The notes beneath the pieces were generated by a model, which made no database searches, had not been told where the DNA came from, and saw only the letters and a list, made by a program, of their open reading frames with translations. A program made the translations under genes and the position numbers. Positions 24,501 through 36,270 of a stretch of DNA of 60,000 bases are shown here, piece after piece. The DNA comes from Cryptomeria japonica. Lineage: Eukaryota > Streptophyta > Pinopsida > Cupressales > Cupressaceae. Where the stretch lies: assembly GCF_030272615.1 (NCBI RefSeq), contig NC_081412.1, positions 344,157,870-344,217,869 on the forward strand. Direction: 5' to 3'. Positions within the stretch are counted from its first letter, which is position 1. Every line of letters begins with the position of its first letter.

Positions 24501-24851
24501 GTGGGTCCTTGCAAGGTTTTGAAGAAACATGGGTTGAATGCCTATGAGATATCTCTTCCCTCTAACCTCGGTATTTCTCCTATCTTTAATGTATGTGATC
24601 TAACACCCTATAAAGGGAATGTTGCTGGAGGTACAAACTTTCATGTGGAGGAGATTCAGGAGGACATTGTTGATATACATCCTCATGCACCAAAGAATCC
24701 TGAAAATATCATTGATGAAAGGGTCATCAAGACGACCAGAAATAAAGAATACAAACAATACCTTCATGGATGAGGCAAAAATTCTGAAGCATGGCACTTC
24801 ATTGGACCAACTTATCTCATGTGGAAATGAGATCATCCCACCCTGGAAGTA
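21534..24851 (+). pseudogene. Gypsy-A pol continued: protease, RT, RNase H, integrase, chromodomain-like tail
   Basis: Resumes the protease frame at the ATAAT duplication. RT spans about 22190-22700 with an intact YLDD. RNase H follows to about 23330. Integrase covers about 23560-24330; its zinc-binding HHCC motif has lost residues (GYFG for GHFG, CTIF for CTIC), while the catalytic Asp and Glu motifs remain. The tail at 24560-24850 (IIDERVIKTTRNKEY, then in another frame MDEAKILKHG) looks like a chromodomain broken by a frame change. Lesions: TAG 21800, TAG 22655, TAG 22700, TAA 23141, frame change near 23330, TAA 24070, frame change near 24320, TAG 24420. Nearly all stops fit Gln codons. 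Confidence 0.88.
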
Positions 24852-24993
24852 TGGTACAGGGGCACAAGCCTCAATTTCATAATTTCTTGATTGAAAATTT
24901 CATGTTTTTTATAGAAAGTTGGTGGGAAGGATCAAATAATCCTTTGTTTATGTTTTTTTTGTAATAAGATCCTAAATGTCTATTTTGTAAGGT
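24852..24993 (+). repeat. Gypsy-A 3' LTR, first 142 bp
   Basis: TGGTACAGGGG start pairs with 4156-4298. It is cut by Gypsy-B and ends with AAGGT, the left target duplication copy (24989-24993). Confidence 0.9.
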
Positions 24994-27483
24994 TGTGAGG
25001 CCTCACCTCGACTCAGTCTGACATTCAATGGATTTTATATTTTAGACTATTATGGATACTTTATTTTGATGCATTTTGAGACTTAGAACTTATATGATTT
25101 CAGGATTTGGATAACATTGCTATGATTTGATGATTTACTTACATGCTTTTTGAGATAGAACACTACATGATTATTAGATAGAATGATATTGCAATGATAG
25201 ATGTCGATATTGAATTTGCAAGACTTTATTCTGAATGTAGAACTATGATGTATGTTTAGTTTATGTGAATTGGGATGAAAATTGCTTATGTGAAATTGCT
25301 TGGTAAAAGTTGTATTTGATCTGTGTAGATGAAAATTGTATGCTATTGATGATGTGCATTGTTATATTATTGAATTATATTATAATTGGATATTTGGAAG
25401 TACTAATGTGTAAATTGAGATGCGCAGGAAATTTACCATGTGACCATGGAAAATTACGGAGAATCAAACCTAGACTTATGTATGTTCGTAAAGCCAGGGT
25501 TTGTCTATTTGGAGAGACAACACCCCGTTTGTGTTGTATTTTATTCGTAATAGTATATGCTGCATGAGTGTTAAGTGTTAATTAAATTTTAATGTGTAAA
25601 AACCTCAAGAGACAATTTCATGTTTTATTTTTGTAAAAGTATTTTATTAGTGTCACTTGACACGTGTGTATTTAAATTTAAATATTTTATTTTGTTTCTT
25701 GGTGGGAAAGTGTTTAATTATAATTAATCTTAAATAAAATAATGTGTTGTCAAAAATATTTTGGGAATATAATATTTGGAGTGGTCAACTTATGTTTGAC
25801 CCGAAAATAAACTTCAGAGGGGTTTAAAATGGGTTAAATGAACACCTAGGGGTAGTTTAATAGGGTTTCCTAAAGCCCATAAGGTATACCTAGGGGTTAG
25901 GGGTAATTTTAGGCAAGTTTCTACTTTATAATGATCTTTTTAACGCTTTAAAAATTGGCTTTTTTGAGTTGAGCGAAAATTGAAAATTAGAAGTTAAATC
26001 TAATCAAGATTTTTCCTTTTGGAATGAGAGTCTTTTTGCTTTTTTGCTTTCTTTCTTCTTTTTTGGTTTTTTTTTTAGAATCCTGTGAGAACTCAGAGAG
26101 TGAGCTTCTTAAGGAAGATTTTTGGGAATAGCAGGGTAATCACCCACTCTCCATTTTTGGAGACAGAAGAAAATTTAGAAGAAAAATAATGTTATGGAAT
26201 AGAGGAATTTGAATAAGGGTAGAATGAAAAAGATTTGTGGATTGGGCAGCTCTTCATCAGATATCATAATAACCTTTGGGCAGATTAAGGTTGGTTTCCA
26301 TTTTTACTTTTAATATCTTCTTCTTGTTCATGTCTGGAAGTTTGTTGGTGTAAGAAAATTGTATTCTTGGAAGTTTATGTTAGAGAATCTTTTGATATTT
26401 TGTTTTATGAATTGATGTGTTTTGGGAGTTTTCTCAAGATCTCTTACTCTTGGGAGAGAAGAGGATCTTGAGGGTGGTAGCAGTGACAGCCCTTGAGTGA
26501 GAGACTCTCTTTTGAGAGCGATCACAAGGGATCTTTGTGTGACCCTTGCTGCATGGCCTGTTTGTGCAATGGGGGTCATAAGGAGGGTTATAAGGCTAGA
26601 ATGCCTTTGGGGGGCATAAGGATTAAGGGGTTGATAATTCTTGATATTTTTATTGTGCCATGAGGTGGCTTCTTGTTTATTTCATACTTGCAGTTCTCCT
26701 CAGGGTATTTGGTCCACTACCACCCTTTTGAAATGATCATCACCAAAGTGTGGTGCTGTGTAAGCCAGGTTGGGAATGTGTCTGGAATATCTGTATGCAT
26801 TGCTTTCTATGTGTATGCCTATTTGTTACCCGTCTAGGAATTGGTTCTCCGAGCTCGGGGGTGGCTACCAGTTAGCCTAGGCTGGGAGGTGAGCACTCCG
26901 TGGTCATATTTGTGTTTTCTATTATGCAGGAAATTCAGAGGAAAGAGATTAGGAACCATGAAAGAGATACAAAAGATTGTTATTGAAGATACTTGAATTC
27001 AGTTGCAGATGTTTGTTAAAAGTTGTTATAGAAATATGCCTCATTCATAGAAAAGAGAAGCAAGTTGTAATTTGTGAAAGTAGACTTGAAGTCTTATTGT
27101 TGTGACTATTCAGAGAAAACATTCTGTAAATTGGTAGAATATCTTAGAGATGTTTTAAAAAGAAAAGCTTGTTATTTCTACTTCTGGTTTATTTGAAAAA
27201 GAAAAGTTAATTTGTGTTGCATGCAAAGCTTCTTGTATTATGGAAAGGAATAAAAGAATTGTTTTCATTCAGATTTTACCTATATTTTTACTTGAGGCAA
27301 AATAGAAGTTTTTATATACTGAAAGATTTTAAGTATTTAAAATGGAAAAAGTTGTTTTATTTGAATATTTTATTTTAAAAAAAAATAAAAAAATCAATGA
27401 ATTTCTTTATTCCAGAAAAAGTATAATGTATCTTTGAATAGTGTTCTAAATTGTATTTTAGATAACATTGATTTAGAAGCTTA

Positions 27484-27488
<5 letters not shown>

Positions 27489-27533
<45 letters not shown>
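27489..27533. repeat. (AT)n microsatellite in the Gypsy-B 5' LTR
   Basis: About 45 bp of TA dinucleotides; the 3' LTR copy at 35955-35980 is shorter. A second AT tract is at 28428-28465. Confidence 0.95.
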
Positions 27534-27536
<3 letters not shown>

Positions 27537-27960
27537 CTAATTTAACTTTATGTTTTCAAAAATGTGTCAATCACGCCCTACATAGACAACTTTAAAACAA
27601 TCCCATCTAGTAGTCTCACAACTAAGATCAAATGGAACGTAACCAATTCTCTTTTTACTTATCATTCCTCTTTGTTAATGAGTTTGACAACAAAACATGA
27701 AATCTTGAAGGCTTCAAGAAAACTTTAATAATAAATTCCCCATTTGAATATGCACACCAATTAGGCATAAAAATTTATATAAATATATATTGAAATAAAT
27801 TTCATCTTTTTAACTATGATTATAAAAGTTAAGTAAATATAAATATATACATATATATATATAAATATATATATTTATATATATATATATTTTTATATAT
27901 TATATTTTTTTTAAAAATAAAAATAAAAATAAAAAAAAAAGTTTTGGGTCCCCGCGGACT

Positions 27961-28123
27961 CCACTGTGTGTACGCACAGTGGACGGCCGCGCGACGCCCA
28001 CTGTGTGCACACACAGTGGAGCCGCTTGCGGCTCCCACTGTGTGGGCACACAGTGGACGGCCACGGCCGCCACTGTGTGGCCACACAGTGGTGCCGTGGC
28101 GCCACTGTGAGCTCACACAGTGG
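27961..28123. repeat. Array of five 22-bp palindromes in the Gypsy-B 5' LTR
   Basis: Palindromes at 27961-27982, 27998-28019, 28035-28056, 28070-28091 and 28102-28123. All have arms CCACTGTG and CACAGTGG around a variable 6-bp centre; the fourth is a perfect 22-bp palindrome. Starts are 37, 37, 35 and 32 bp apart. The array is GC-rich in an otherwise AT-rich LTR and lies about 110 bp before the TATA box, where promoter elements would sit. The spacer between units 2 and 3 is itself a small hairpin (GCCGC TT GCGGC). Confidence 0.95.
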
Positions 28124-28235
28124 TGCGCGCGGCCAGCCGCCTCCCAAAACTCCCGTGACCTACGATAAAATGGTTCCATGGCCGCTAAGGGCTTCGGCCC
28201 AGCCAAAAATATTGACTGTTACAATTTATATATGG

Positions 28236-28242
28236 TATAAAA
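28236..28242 (+). promoter_or_regulatory. TATA box of the Gypsy-B 5' LTR
   Basis: GGTATAAAACCC, identical in the 3' LTR (36546-36552). About 710 bp before the LTR end. Confidence 0.6.
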
Positions 28243-28422
28243 CCCTAGCCGAATGGGGCTAGGGCAAGTTGTTATTAAAAATAAATAAGTTAATTAGATT
28301 AGATAATATATAAGTGGGGAGATTTGAACCCTACTTAGGGTTGGGGGAAATATGAAACAATATTTAGGAAGATATAATGTTTTTTTTAAATTTAGAATTA
28401 AAATATTTGTCATTTATGCAAA

Positions 28423-28469
<47 letters not shown>

Positions 28470-28949
28470 CCATATATATATATATGGGTATATATATATA
28501 TGTAAATATATGAATTTTTGAGTATTTTGAGTAAGTAATTAAATTATAAATATATAAATATATGCATATTCAAATATGAATATATGTATATATTTATATA
28601 ATCTTGATTTTAATTTGGGATAAATTATAAAGAGAAATATAAAAGAATTGAAAAGACTATATAGTCTTATGGGAGAATAAATTAAATTTTTCACTCCTAT
28701 ATCCTTTAGTTTGAATAATTTAATAAACCTATTGACTAGATATCTCTTGGAGATAGAATTAAATCAGTAGGTTCTCCGCAATTAAAATTTAACAATTTAT
28801 CGATGCTTAGTTCGTTTTCAGAATTAGCTCGAATTTAATAATGGAAATTTCATTAACGTTTGTCGCAAGAGTGAACTTGTTAATTAATTTAGTATGTTTT
28901 AAAAAAAAAATTTGTTCCATTTTTGCCCTAAATTTTGGGCATGACATTT

Positions 28950-28961
28950 TGGTATCAGAGC
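28950..28961 (+). other. Primer-binding site of Gypsy-B
   Basis: TGGTATCAGAGC three bases after the LTR; Met-tRNA type. Confidence 0.9.
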
Positions 28962-29109
28962 AGGGTTTCCACACTAGGAGCCTTACTCACTTACGTTTCG
29001 CCTTAGAATATTTTTAAAAAAAATTATTTTGTTAATGGAAATTTGAATTTAAATAAATTTAATTATAAAAGAAATAAATTAATTGTTTTTGTCTTATTTT
29101 CCTCTTAGG

Positions 29110-29516
29110 ATGCCTCCGTTGATGCTACAAGCTCGCAAGCGCGGACGAGGTCCTAGACGTGAGCGCATAGCATGCGATGAGGAAGAGAGGGAGGCATCGG
29201 TTCCAGAGGAGAACCCAGGAGCACCTCCCGAACAGCCAAATGAACCTAACCGAGACCTCTTAGCAGCCATTCAAAATCTTATTGGCATTGTTCAGGAAAG
29301 GATTCCAGCAGAGAACCCTCAGGCTAGGAGTCATGACTCTGGGAGTCATAGGTCTGTTGATAGAGAACAAAGCAGGAGCCCAGCTCCGATTCCTGTAGAG
29401 AGTCAGGGTGGTAATGAGCCAGAGTCAGTGCATATGCCAGGACCACCTCCTGCAGTGGAACTAGTTTATTTTGAGAGAGGTCGTCGAGATCCAGGGGATC
29501 TCATCAGGGAGGTCAT
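29110..29516 (+). pseudogene. Gypsy-B gag N-terminus, capsid domain deleted
   Basis: ATG 29110 opens a frame with a basic start and a Pro/Glu-rich region, in frame 1. Near 29500 the sequence passes straight to the C-terminal part of gag in frame 0. The capsid (retrotransposon gag) domain expected between them is absent, so several hundred bases have been deleted with a frame change. The product could not build a particle, so this copy would need gag from a relative. Confidence 0.75.
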
Positions 29517-32500
29517 GTGCCTCCAACCACCATCCTTCGGGTTGCTGTAGAGAAGGCACTGATTGCTAAGGAAATTCAGGTTAGACCACAAGACAATAGG
29601 GATCGGTATCAGAACCGAAATCCCGCACCTCAGACTTATGGATTCCAGAAACCACATTGGAAGGGGAACAACCGAAATTCTCAGGGGTTCTCCAAACCCC
29701 CTCCTCCACAACAGACACCACAGAACCAGAGGCAGAAGCCTCCATAGTATCCACAGGGCTCCAAGCCCAAGCAGTGGCAGACTCAAGGACAGAAACGTGA
29801 TCAGAGAGCACAGGGGCAGTACACACAGCCGGCGGGGACTCAGCAGTCCTCCAGGGGTGGGTACAGCGGATCCAGTAGATCAGGAGGTCAGGCATTTTCT
29901 AGGCCTCAGGGTGCCCAGTTCCAGGCACGGGGTGCTTGCTTTACATGTGGAGCCATGGGGCATTTGGCGAGGGATTTCCCTCAAGGACAGGTAGCAGGGA
30001 GTCAGCGGATGGCCGCTTTAGAGCCGATAGTTGGTGATATGGGCAGGTCCCATAGAGTATTCGCAGCAGTTGACAACCGCCAGGCTGATCATCAGGCCAC
30101 GGTTATCGAATCTTCAGGTATAATCAAAGGTAACAATGTATCTATTTTGTTTGATTCAGGAGCTACAGACTCCTTTATATCTCCATCGGTTGTGGAGCGT
30201 TGTGGGCTAGTGGCAACTAAGCAGGGTGTCAGTTGGGAAGTGGAATTAGCTTCAGGGGCTAGAGTGTTAGTGGAATCAGAGGTTAGGGCATGTCAGCTGC
30301 AGATTGGCGAGATCACCACTTTAGTAGACCTTAGAGTGACTCCACTTGGATCTTACGAAATCTTACTTGGCATGGATTGGCTTTATGCCCACAGAGCTAA
30401 GATGGATTGCCGCCTGAAAAAGATCGAGTGTGAGGATGACCATGGTTCGCCCATAGTTATCACCGGGATTCAGAGGTGTGTGTCTCTTCGTATGATCTCC
30501 GCAATGCAGCTTAAGCGGAGCATGCGGAAGGGATGTCAGCTTTTTGCTATCACTATCAGTGACAAAGAGGAAGAGGAGGAAAAAGAAACATCGCTCGATG
30601 ACCATCCTATCCTTAAGGGATATTTAGATGTATTTCCTTCAGAGCTACCGGGAATGCCTCCCCGTAGAGAGATTGATTTTCATATAGACCTAGTACCAGG
30701 AGCCGAGCCAGTTTCCAGAGCACCTTATAGAATGACCACAAATGAGCTTAATGAACTTAAAATTCAGCTTGAGGAACTTCTTGAGAAGGGTCATATCCGT
30801 CCTAGCGTATCCCTGTGGGGTGCACCAGTCATCTTCGTTAAGAAGAAGGACGGATCTCTACGATTGTGTATGGATTATCGGTAGCTAAATAAAGTAACCA
30901 TCAAGAACCGATATCCTTTGCCCAGGATTGATGATTTGTTTGACCAACTTCAGGGTACCAAAGTCTTTTCCAAAATAGATCTGAAGTCAGGATATCATCA
31001 GTTGAGAATAGTGGAAAGTGATATCCACAAGACCGCATTTCGCACTAGATATGGTCACTATGAGTTTACTATAGTCCCCTTTGGACTTACGAATGCCCCA
31101 GCAGTTTTTATGAGCCTCATGAATGGGGTGTTCCGTACCTTCCTGGACCATTTTGTTATTGTGTTCCTCGATGATATACTGATATATTCTCGGAATGAGA
31201 AGGAGCATGAGGAGCACCTGAAATAGGTATTGCAGTGTTTGTGGGATAATCAGTTGTTTGGCAGCCTATCGAAGTGTGCTTTCTTTCGATCTAAGGTTAA
31301 GTACCTTGGACACGTTATTTCCAGTGATGGGATCTCAGTTGACCCATCAAAGATTAGGGCTATTATGGATTGGCCAGCGCCTACCAGTGTGACAGAGGTC
31401 AGGAGTTTCATGGGTTTAGCAGGATATTACCGACGTTTTGTCGAAGGTTTCTCCAGAGTCGCACACCCTATTACTTCTCTTCAGCGTAAAGGGAAGAAAT
31501 TTGAGTGGACAGAGAAGTGCGAGAAGGCCTTTCAGGAACTCAAGAAGGCACTTACTAGCGCTCCTATCCTTGTTGTACCAGATCCTTCAGCTAACTTCAT
31601 GGTTTGTACAGATGCTTCCCTAGAGGGTTTAGGGGCAGTTCTTATGCAAGGTGGTAGGGCCATAGCTTTTGAGTCTAGGAAACTTAAGACTCATGAACTT
31701 AATTATCCCACTCACGATCTTGAGCTTGCAGCAGTAGTGCATGCACTTGTGAGGTGGAGACACTTCCTTTTAGGACATCACTTTGAGTTGCATTTAGATC
31801 ATCAGAGTCTTCAGTACATCTTCACTCAGCCGAACCTTAGTGCACGTCAGAGGAGATGGATGGAGTTTTTGTGCGAATATGATTTTGACATTCACTACAT
31901 CAAAGGAAAGGAAAATGTAGTTGCAGATGCCTTGAGTAGGAGACGTCACGAGGTTTACACTATATCCATGGGCACAGACTTGAGAGACCGTATACTTCGG
32001 CACTTGTCAAAGGATGGATGGTATGCGGAGGTTTGTCAGGTATTACGTTCTCAGGTTACTCTAGAAGGGAGATATGTGGATTATTCTTTGGAGTCCGATG
32101 GACTGTTACGCCATAGAGGGCGCATTTATGTACCTTCCTCCGGAGGGTTGCGAGAGTTCATTGTCACGGAAGCTCATAGAGCTCCTTATGCAGCGCATCC
32201 CGGGGTTAAGAAGTTGCATGCTGACTTGAGGCAGTTATACCATTGGCCAGGAATGCGGCAGCTCATTGCTGAGATAGTAGCTCGGTGTCTCGAGTGTCAG
32301 AGGGTAAAGGCGGAGCACTGCCATCTAGGTGGGTTGCTTCAGTCTCATGCTATACCAGAGTGGAAGTGGGATACTATATCCATGGATTTCATCATTGGTC
32401 TCCCTATGTCTTCTCATCGCCATGATGCTATCTTGGTGACAGTTGACAAGCTGACCAAAGTAGCTCACTTTTCACCAGTTCGTACCACATTCACAGCTCT

Positions 32501-33446
32501 AGCAGTAGCATAGGTGTTCTTGCGAGACATTGTTAGACTTCATGGCATACCCCGCAAGATTATTTCTGACAGGGATTCTCTTTTCACTTCTACCTTTTGG
32601 AAGTCATTACAGGCAGCTATGGGCACTAAGCTCAATTTCAGTACAGCCTATCACCCAGAGACAGATGGTCAGACAGAGAGGGTCAATCAGGTGTTAGAGG
32701 ATATGCTTCATATGTACGTCATGGATCATCAGACCCGATGGGAGGAGTACCTTCCCTTAGTGGAGTTTGCCTATAACAATGGGCATCACACTTCCTTGGG
32801 AATGCCACCCTATCAGGCATTATATGGTAGGCCTTGCAGGACGCCCTTGAGTTGGGATCGCATAGAGGATAGAGTTGCTATTGGTCCTAAGTTAGTTCGG
32901 GATATGGAACAGCAGGTGGATTTGATTAGGCAGCGTCTCAGAGAGGCTCAAGATAGATAGAAGAAATATGCCAATGCAAAGAGGGTTGATCGTAGTTACT
33001 TGGTTGGAGACAGAGTTTTCCTGAGAGTGCGACCACATAAGAGTCCAATCCGTTACGGAAAGGGTTCTAAGCTCGCACCTCGCTTTGTAGGACCTTTTGA
33101 GATTTTGGAGAGGATAGGCCCAGTTGCCTACCGTTTAGCTTTGCCACCTAGCCTGTCACGCATCCATGATGTGTTTCATGTATCAGTTTTGAGAAAATAT
33201 ATCTATGATGAGTCTCACCTTTTAGATTGGGATGCCTTGCAGGTGGAGTCGGACGGGCAGCTAGCTTTGGAGCCCATTCGCATTTTGGCACGCCTGACAT
33301 TGGCCCTTCGAGGTCGAGAGCTAGACCAGGTTAGGGTCCAGTGGGATTGTTATGATGAGGTTACGGCTTCATGGGAGGACACAGTACGTATGAGATCAGA
33401 GTACCCTCACCTCTTTGATGAACTCCAGGAGGAAGTTCATGCCTAG
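29517..33446 (+). pseudogene. Gypsy-B gag C-terminus and pol with chromodomain, one frame broken by five TAG codons
   Basis: One unbroken frame of 3.9 kb with TAG at 29745, 30882, 31224, 32511 and 32958 and no frameshift. Order: Gln/Pro-rich linker; zinc knuckle near 29937-29980 whose last Cys is Phe (CFTCGAMGHLARDF); protease Asp-Ser-Gly near 30154; RT about 30640-31230 with FLDD; RNase H to about 31940; integrase about 32160-33000 with HHCC and catalytic Asp, Asp, Glu present; and a chromodomain at about 33240-33430 that would bind modified histone H3 and steer insertion to heterochromatin. Each TAG stands where Gln is expected. Apart from the stops, the knuckle and the gag deletion, the enzymes look sound. 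Confidence 0.9.
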
Positions 33447-33456
33447 AGGGGGAGGA
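33444..33456 (+). other. Polypurine tract of Gypsy-B
   Basis: AGAGGGGGAGGA against the 3' LTR start; plus-strand primer. Confidence 0.85.
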
Positions 33457-35945
33457 TGTGAGGCCTCACCTCGACTCAGTCTGACATTCAATGGATTTTA
33501 TATTTTAGACTATTATGGATACTTTATTTTGATGCATTTTGAGACTTAGAACTTATATGATTTCAGGATTTGGATAACATTGCTATGATTTGATGATTTA
33601 CTTACATGCTTTTTGAGATAGAACACTACATGATTATTAGATAGAATGATATTGCAATGATAGATGTCGATATTGAATTTGCAGGACTTTATTCTGAATG
33701 TAGAACTATGATGTATGTTTAGTTTATGTGAATTGGGATGAAAATTGCTTATGTGAAATTGCTTGGTAAAAGTTGTATTTGATCTGTGTAGATGAAAATT
33801 GTATGCTATTGATGATGTGCATTGTTATATTATTGAATTATATTATAATTGGATATTTGGAAGTACTAATGTGTAAATTGAGATGCGCAGGAAATTTACC
33901 ATGTGACCATGGAAAATTACGGAGAATCAAACCTAGACTTATGTATGTTCGTAAAGCCAGGGTTTGTCTATTTGGAGAGACAACACCCTGTTTGTGTTGT
34001 ATTTTATTCGTAACAGTATATGATGCATGAGTGTTAAGTGTTAATTAAATTTTAATGTGTAAAAACCTCAAGAGACAATTTCATGTTTTATTTTTGTAAA
34101 AGTATTTTATTAGTGTCACTTGACACGTGTGTATTTAAATTTAAATATTTTATTTTGTCTCTTAGTGGGAAAGTGTTTAATTATAATTAATCTTAAATAA
34201 AATAATGTGTTGTCAAAAATATTTTGGGAATATAATATTTGGAGTGGTCAACTTATGTTTGACCCGAAAATAAACTTCAGAGGGGTTTAAAATGGGTTAA
34301 ATGAACACCTAGGGGTAGTTTAATAGGGCTTCCTAAAGCCCATAAGGTATACCTAGGGGTTAGGGGTAATTTTAGGCAAGTTTCTACTTTATAATGATCT
34401 TTTTAACGCTTTAAAAATTGGTTTTTTTGAGTTGAGCGAAAATTGAAAATTAGAAGTTAAATCTAATCAAGATTTTTCTTTTTGGAATGAGAGTCTTTTT
34501 GCTTTTTTGCTTTCTTTCTTCTTTTTTGGTTTTTTTTTTAGAATCCTGTGAGAACTCAGAGAGTGAGCTTCTTAAGGAAGATTTTTGAGAATAGCAGGGT
34601 AATCACCCACTCTCCATTTTTGGAGACAGAAGAAAATTTAGAAGAAAAATAATGTTATGGAATAGAGGAATTTGAATAAGGGTAGAAGGAAAAAGATTTG
34701 TGGATTGGGCAGCTCTTCATCAGATATCATAATAACCTTTGGGCATATTAAGGTTGGTTTCCATTTTTACTTTTAATATCTTCTTCTTGTTCATGTCTGG
34801 AAGTTTGTTGGTGTAAGAAAATTGTATTCTTGAAAGTTTATGTTTGAGAATCTTTTGATATTTTGTTTTATGAATTGATGTGTTTTGGGAGTTTTCTCAA
34901 GATCTCTTACTCTTGGGAGAGAAGAGGATCTTGAGGGTGGTAGCAGTGACAGCCCTTGAGTGAGAGACTCTCTTTTGAGAGCGATCACAAGGGATCTTTG
35001 TGTGACCCTTGTTGCATGGCCTGTTTGTGCAATGGGGGTCATAAGAAGGGTTATAAGGCTAGAATGCCTTTGGGGGGCATAAGGATTAAGGGGTTGAGAA
35101 TTCTTGATATTTTTATTGTGCGATGAGGTGGCTTCTTGTTTATTTCATACTTGCAGTTCTCCTCAGGGTATTTGGTCCACTACCACCCTTTTGAAATGAT
35201 CATCACCAAAGTGTGGTGCTGTGTAAGCCAGGTTGGGAATGTGTCTGGAATATCTGTATGCATTGCTTTCTATGTGTATGCCTGTTTGTTACCCGTCTAG
35301 GAATTGGTTCTCCGAGCTCGGGGGTGGCTACCGGTTAGCCTAGGCTGGGAGGTGAGCACTCCGTGGTCATATTTGTGTTTTCTATTATGCAGGAAATTCA
35401 GAGGAAAGAGATTAGAAACCATGAAAGAGATACAGAAGATTGTTATTGAAGATACTTGAATTCAGTTGCAGATGTTTGTTAAAAGTTGTTATAGAAATAT
35501 GCCTTATTCATAGAAAAGAGAAGCAAGTTGTAATTTGTGAAAGCAGACTTGAAGTCTTATTGTTGTGACTATTCAGAGAAAACATTCTGTAAATTGGTAG
35601 AATATCTTAGAGATGTTTTAAAAAGAAAAGCTTGTTATTTCTACTTTTGGTTTATTTGAAAAAGAAAAGTTAATTTGTGTTGCATGCAAAGCTTCTTGTA
35701 TTATGGAAAGGAATAAAAGAATTGTTTTCATTCAGATTTTACCTATATTTTTACTTGAGGCAAAATAGAAGTTTTTATATACTGAAAGATTTTAAGTATT
35801 TAAAATGGAAAAATTGTTTTATTTGAATATTTTATTTGAAATAAAAAATAAAAAAATCAATGAATTTCTTTATTTCAGAAAAAGTATAATGTATCTTTGA
35901 ATAGTGTTCTAAATTGTATTTTAGATAACATTGATTTAGAAGCTG

Positions 35946-35981
<36 letters not shown>

Positions 35982-36141
35982 ATCTGATTTAACTTTATGT
36001 TTTTTTTCCTTTTATTAAATTAAGCTTAAAAATTTTGCATGTAAATTTCTCTTTTAAAAATTTATATAAATATATAACGAAATAAATTTCATCTTTTTAA
36101 CTATGATTATAAAAGTTAAGTAAATATAAATATATACATAT

Positions 36142-36174
<33 letters not shown>

Positions 36175-36186
36175 AATATATATATT

Positions 36187-36217
<31 letters not shown>

Positions 36218-36270
36218 TATATTTTTAAAAAAAATAAAAAAATAAAAAATGTTTTGGGTCCCCGCGGACT

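Larger units (their letters stand above)
24994..28946 (+). repeat. Gypsy-B 5' LTR (3953 bp)
   Basis: Nearly identical to 33457-37235 except for AT-microsatellite lengths and a non-matching block at 27557-27767. It contains the palindrome array (27961-28123), a TATA box (28236-28242) and a structured GC-rich segment near 26830-26905. Short frames in it are not genes. Confidence 0.93.

Noticed and set aside
25310-25567. Frame of 85 codons in both Gypsy-B LTRs
   Set aside because: Its presence in both copies only reflects LTR identity; it resembles no protein and lies upstream of the promoter.
27961-28123. Evenly spaced repeats resembling a CRISPR array
   Set aside because: The units are palindromes in a plant retrotransposon LTR with short, non-unique spacers, and no cas genes are present.
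27961-28123. CACAGTG heptamers like V(D)J recombination signals or Transib ends
   Set aside because: No nonamer at 12 or 23 bp and no transposase; the 7-mer follows from the palindrome arms.
27829-28262. Several frames crossing the palindrome array on both strands
   Set aside because: They arise because the GC-rich repeat lacks stops; codon content is repetitive and no family is recognised.
29517-33446. Programmed read-through or recoding of TAG as Gln
   Set aside because: Five TAGs scattered in one frame, with the same change in other decayed elements, are better explained by CAG decay.
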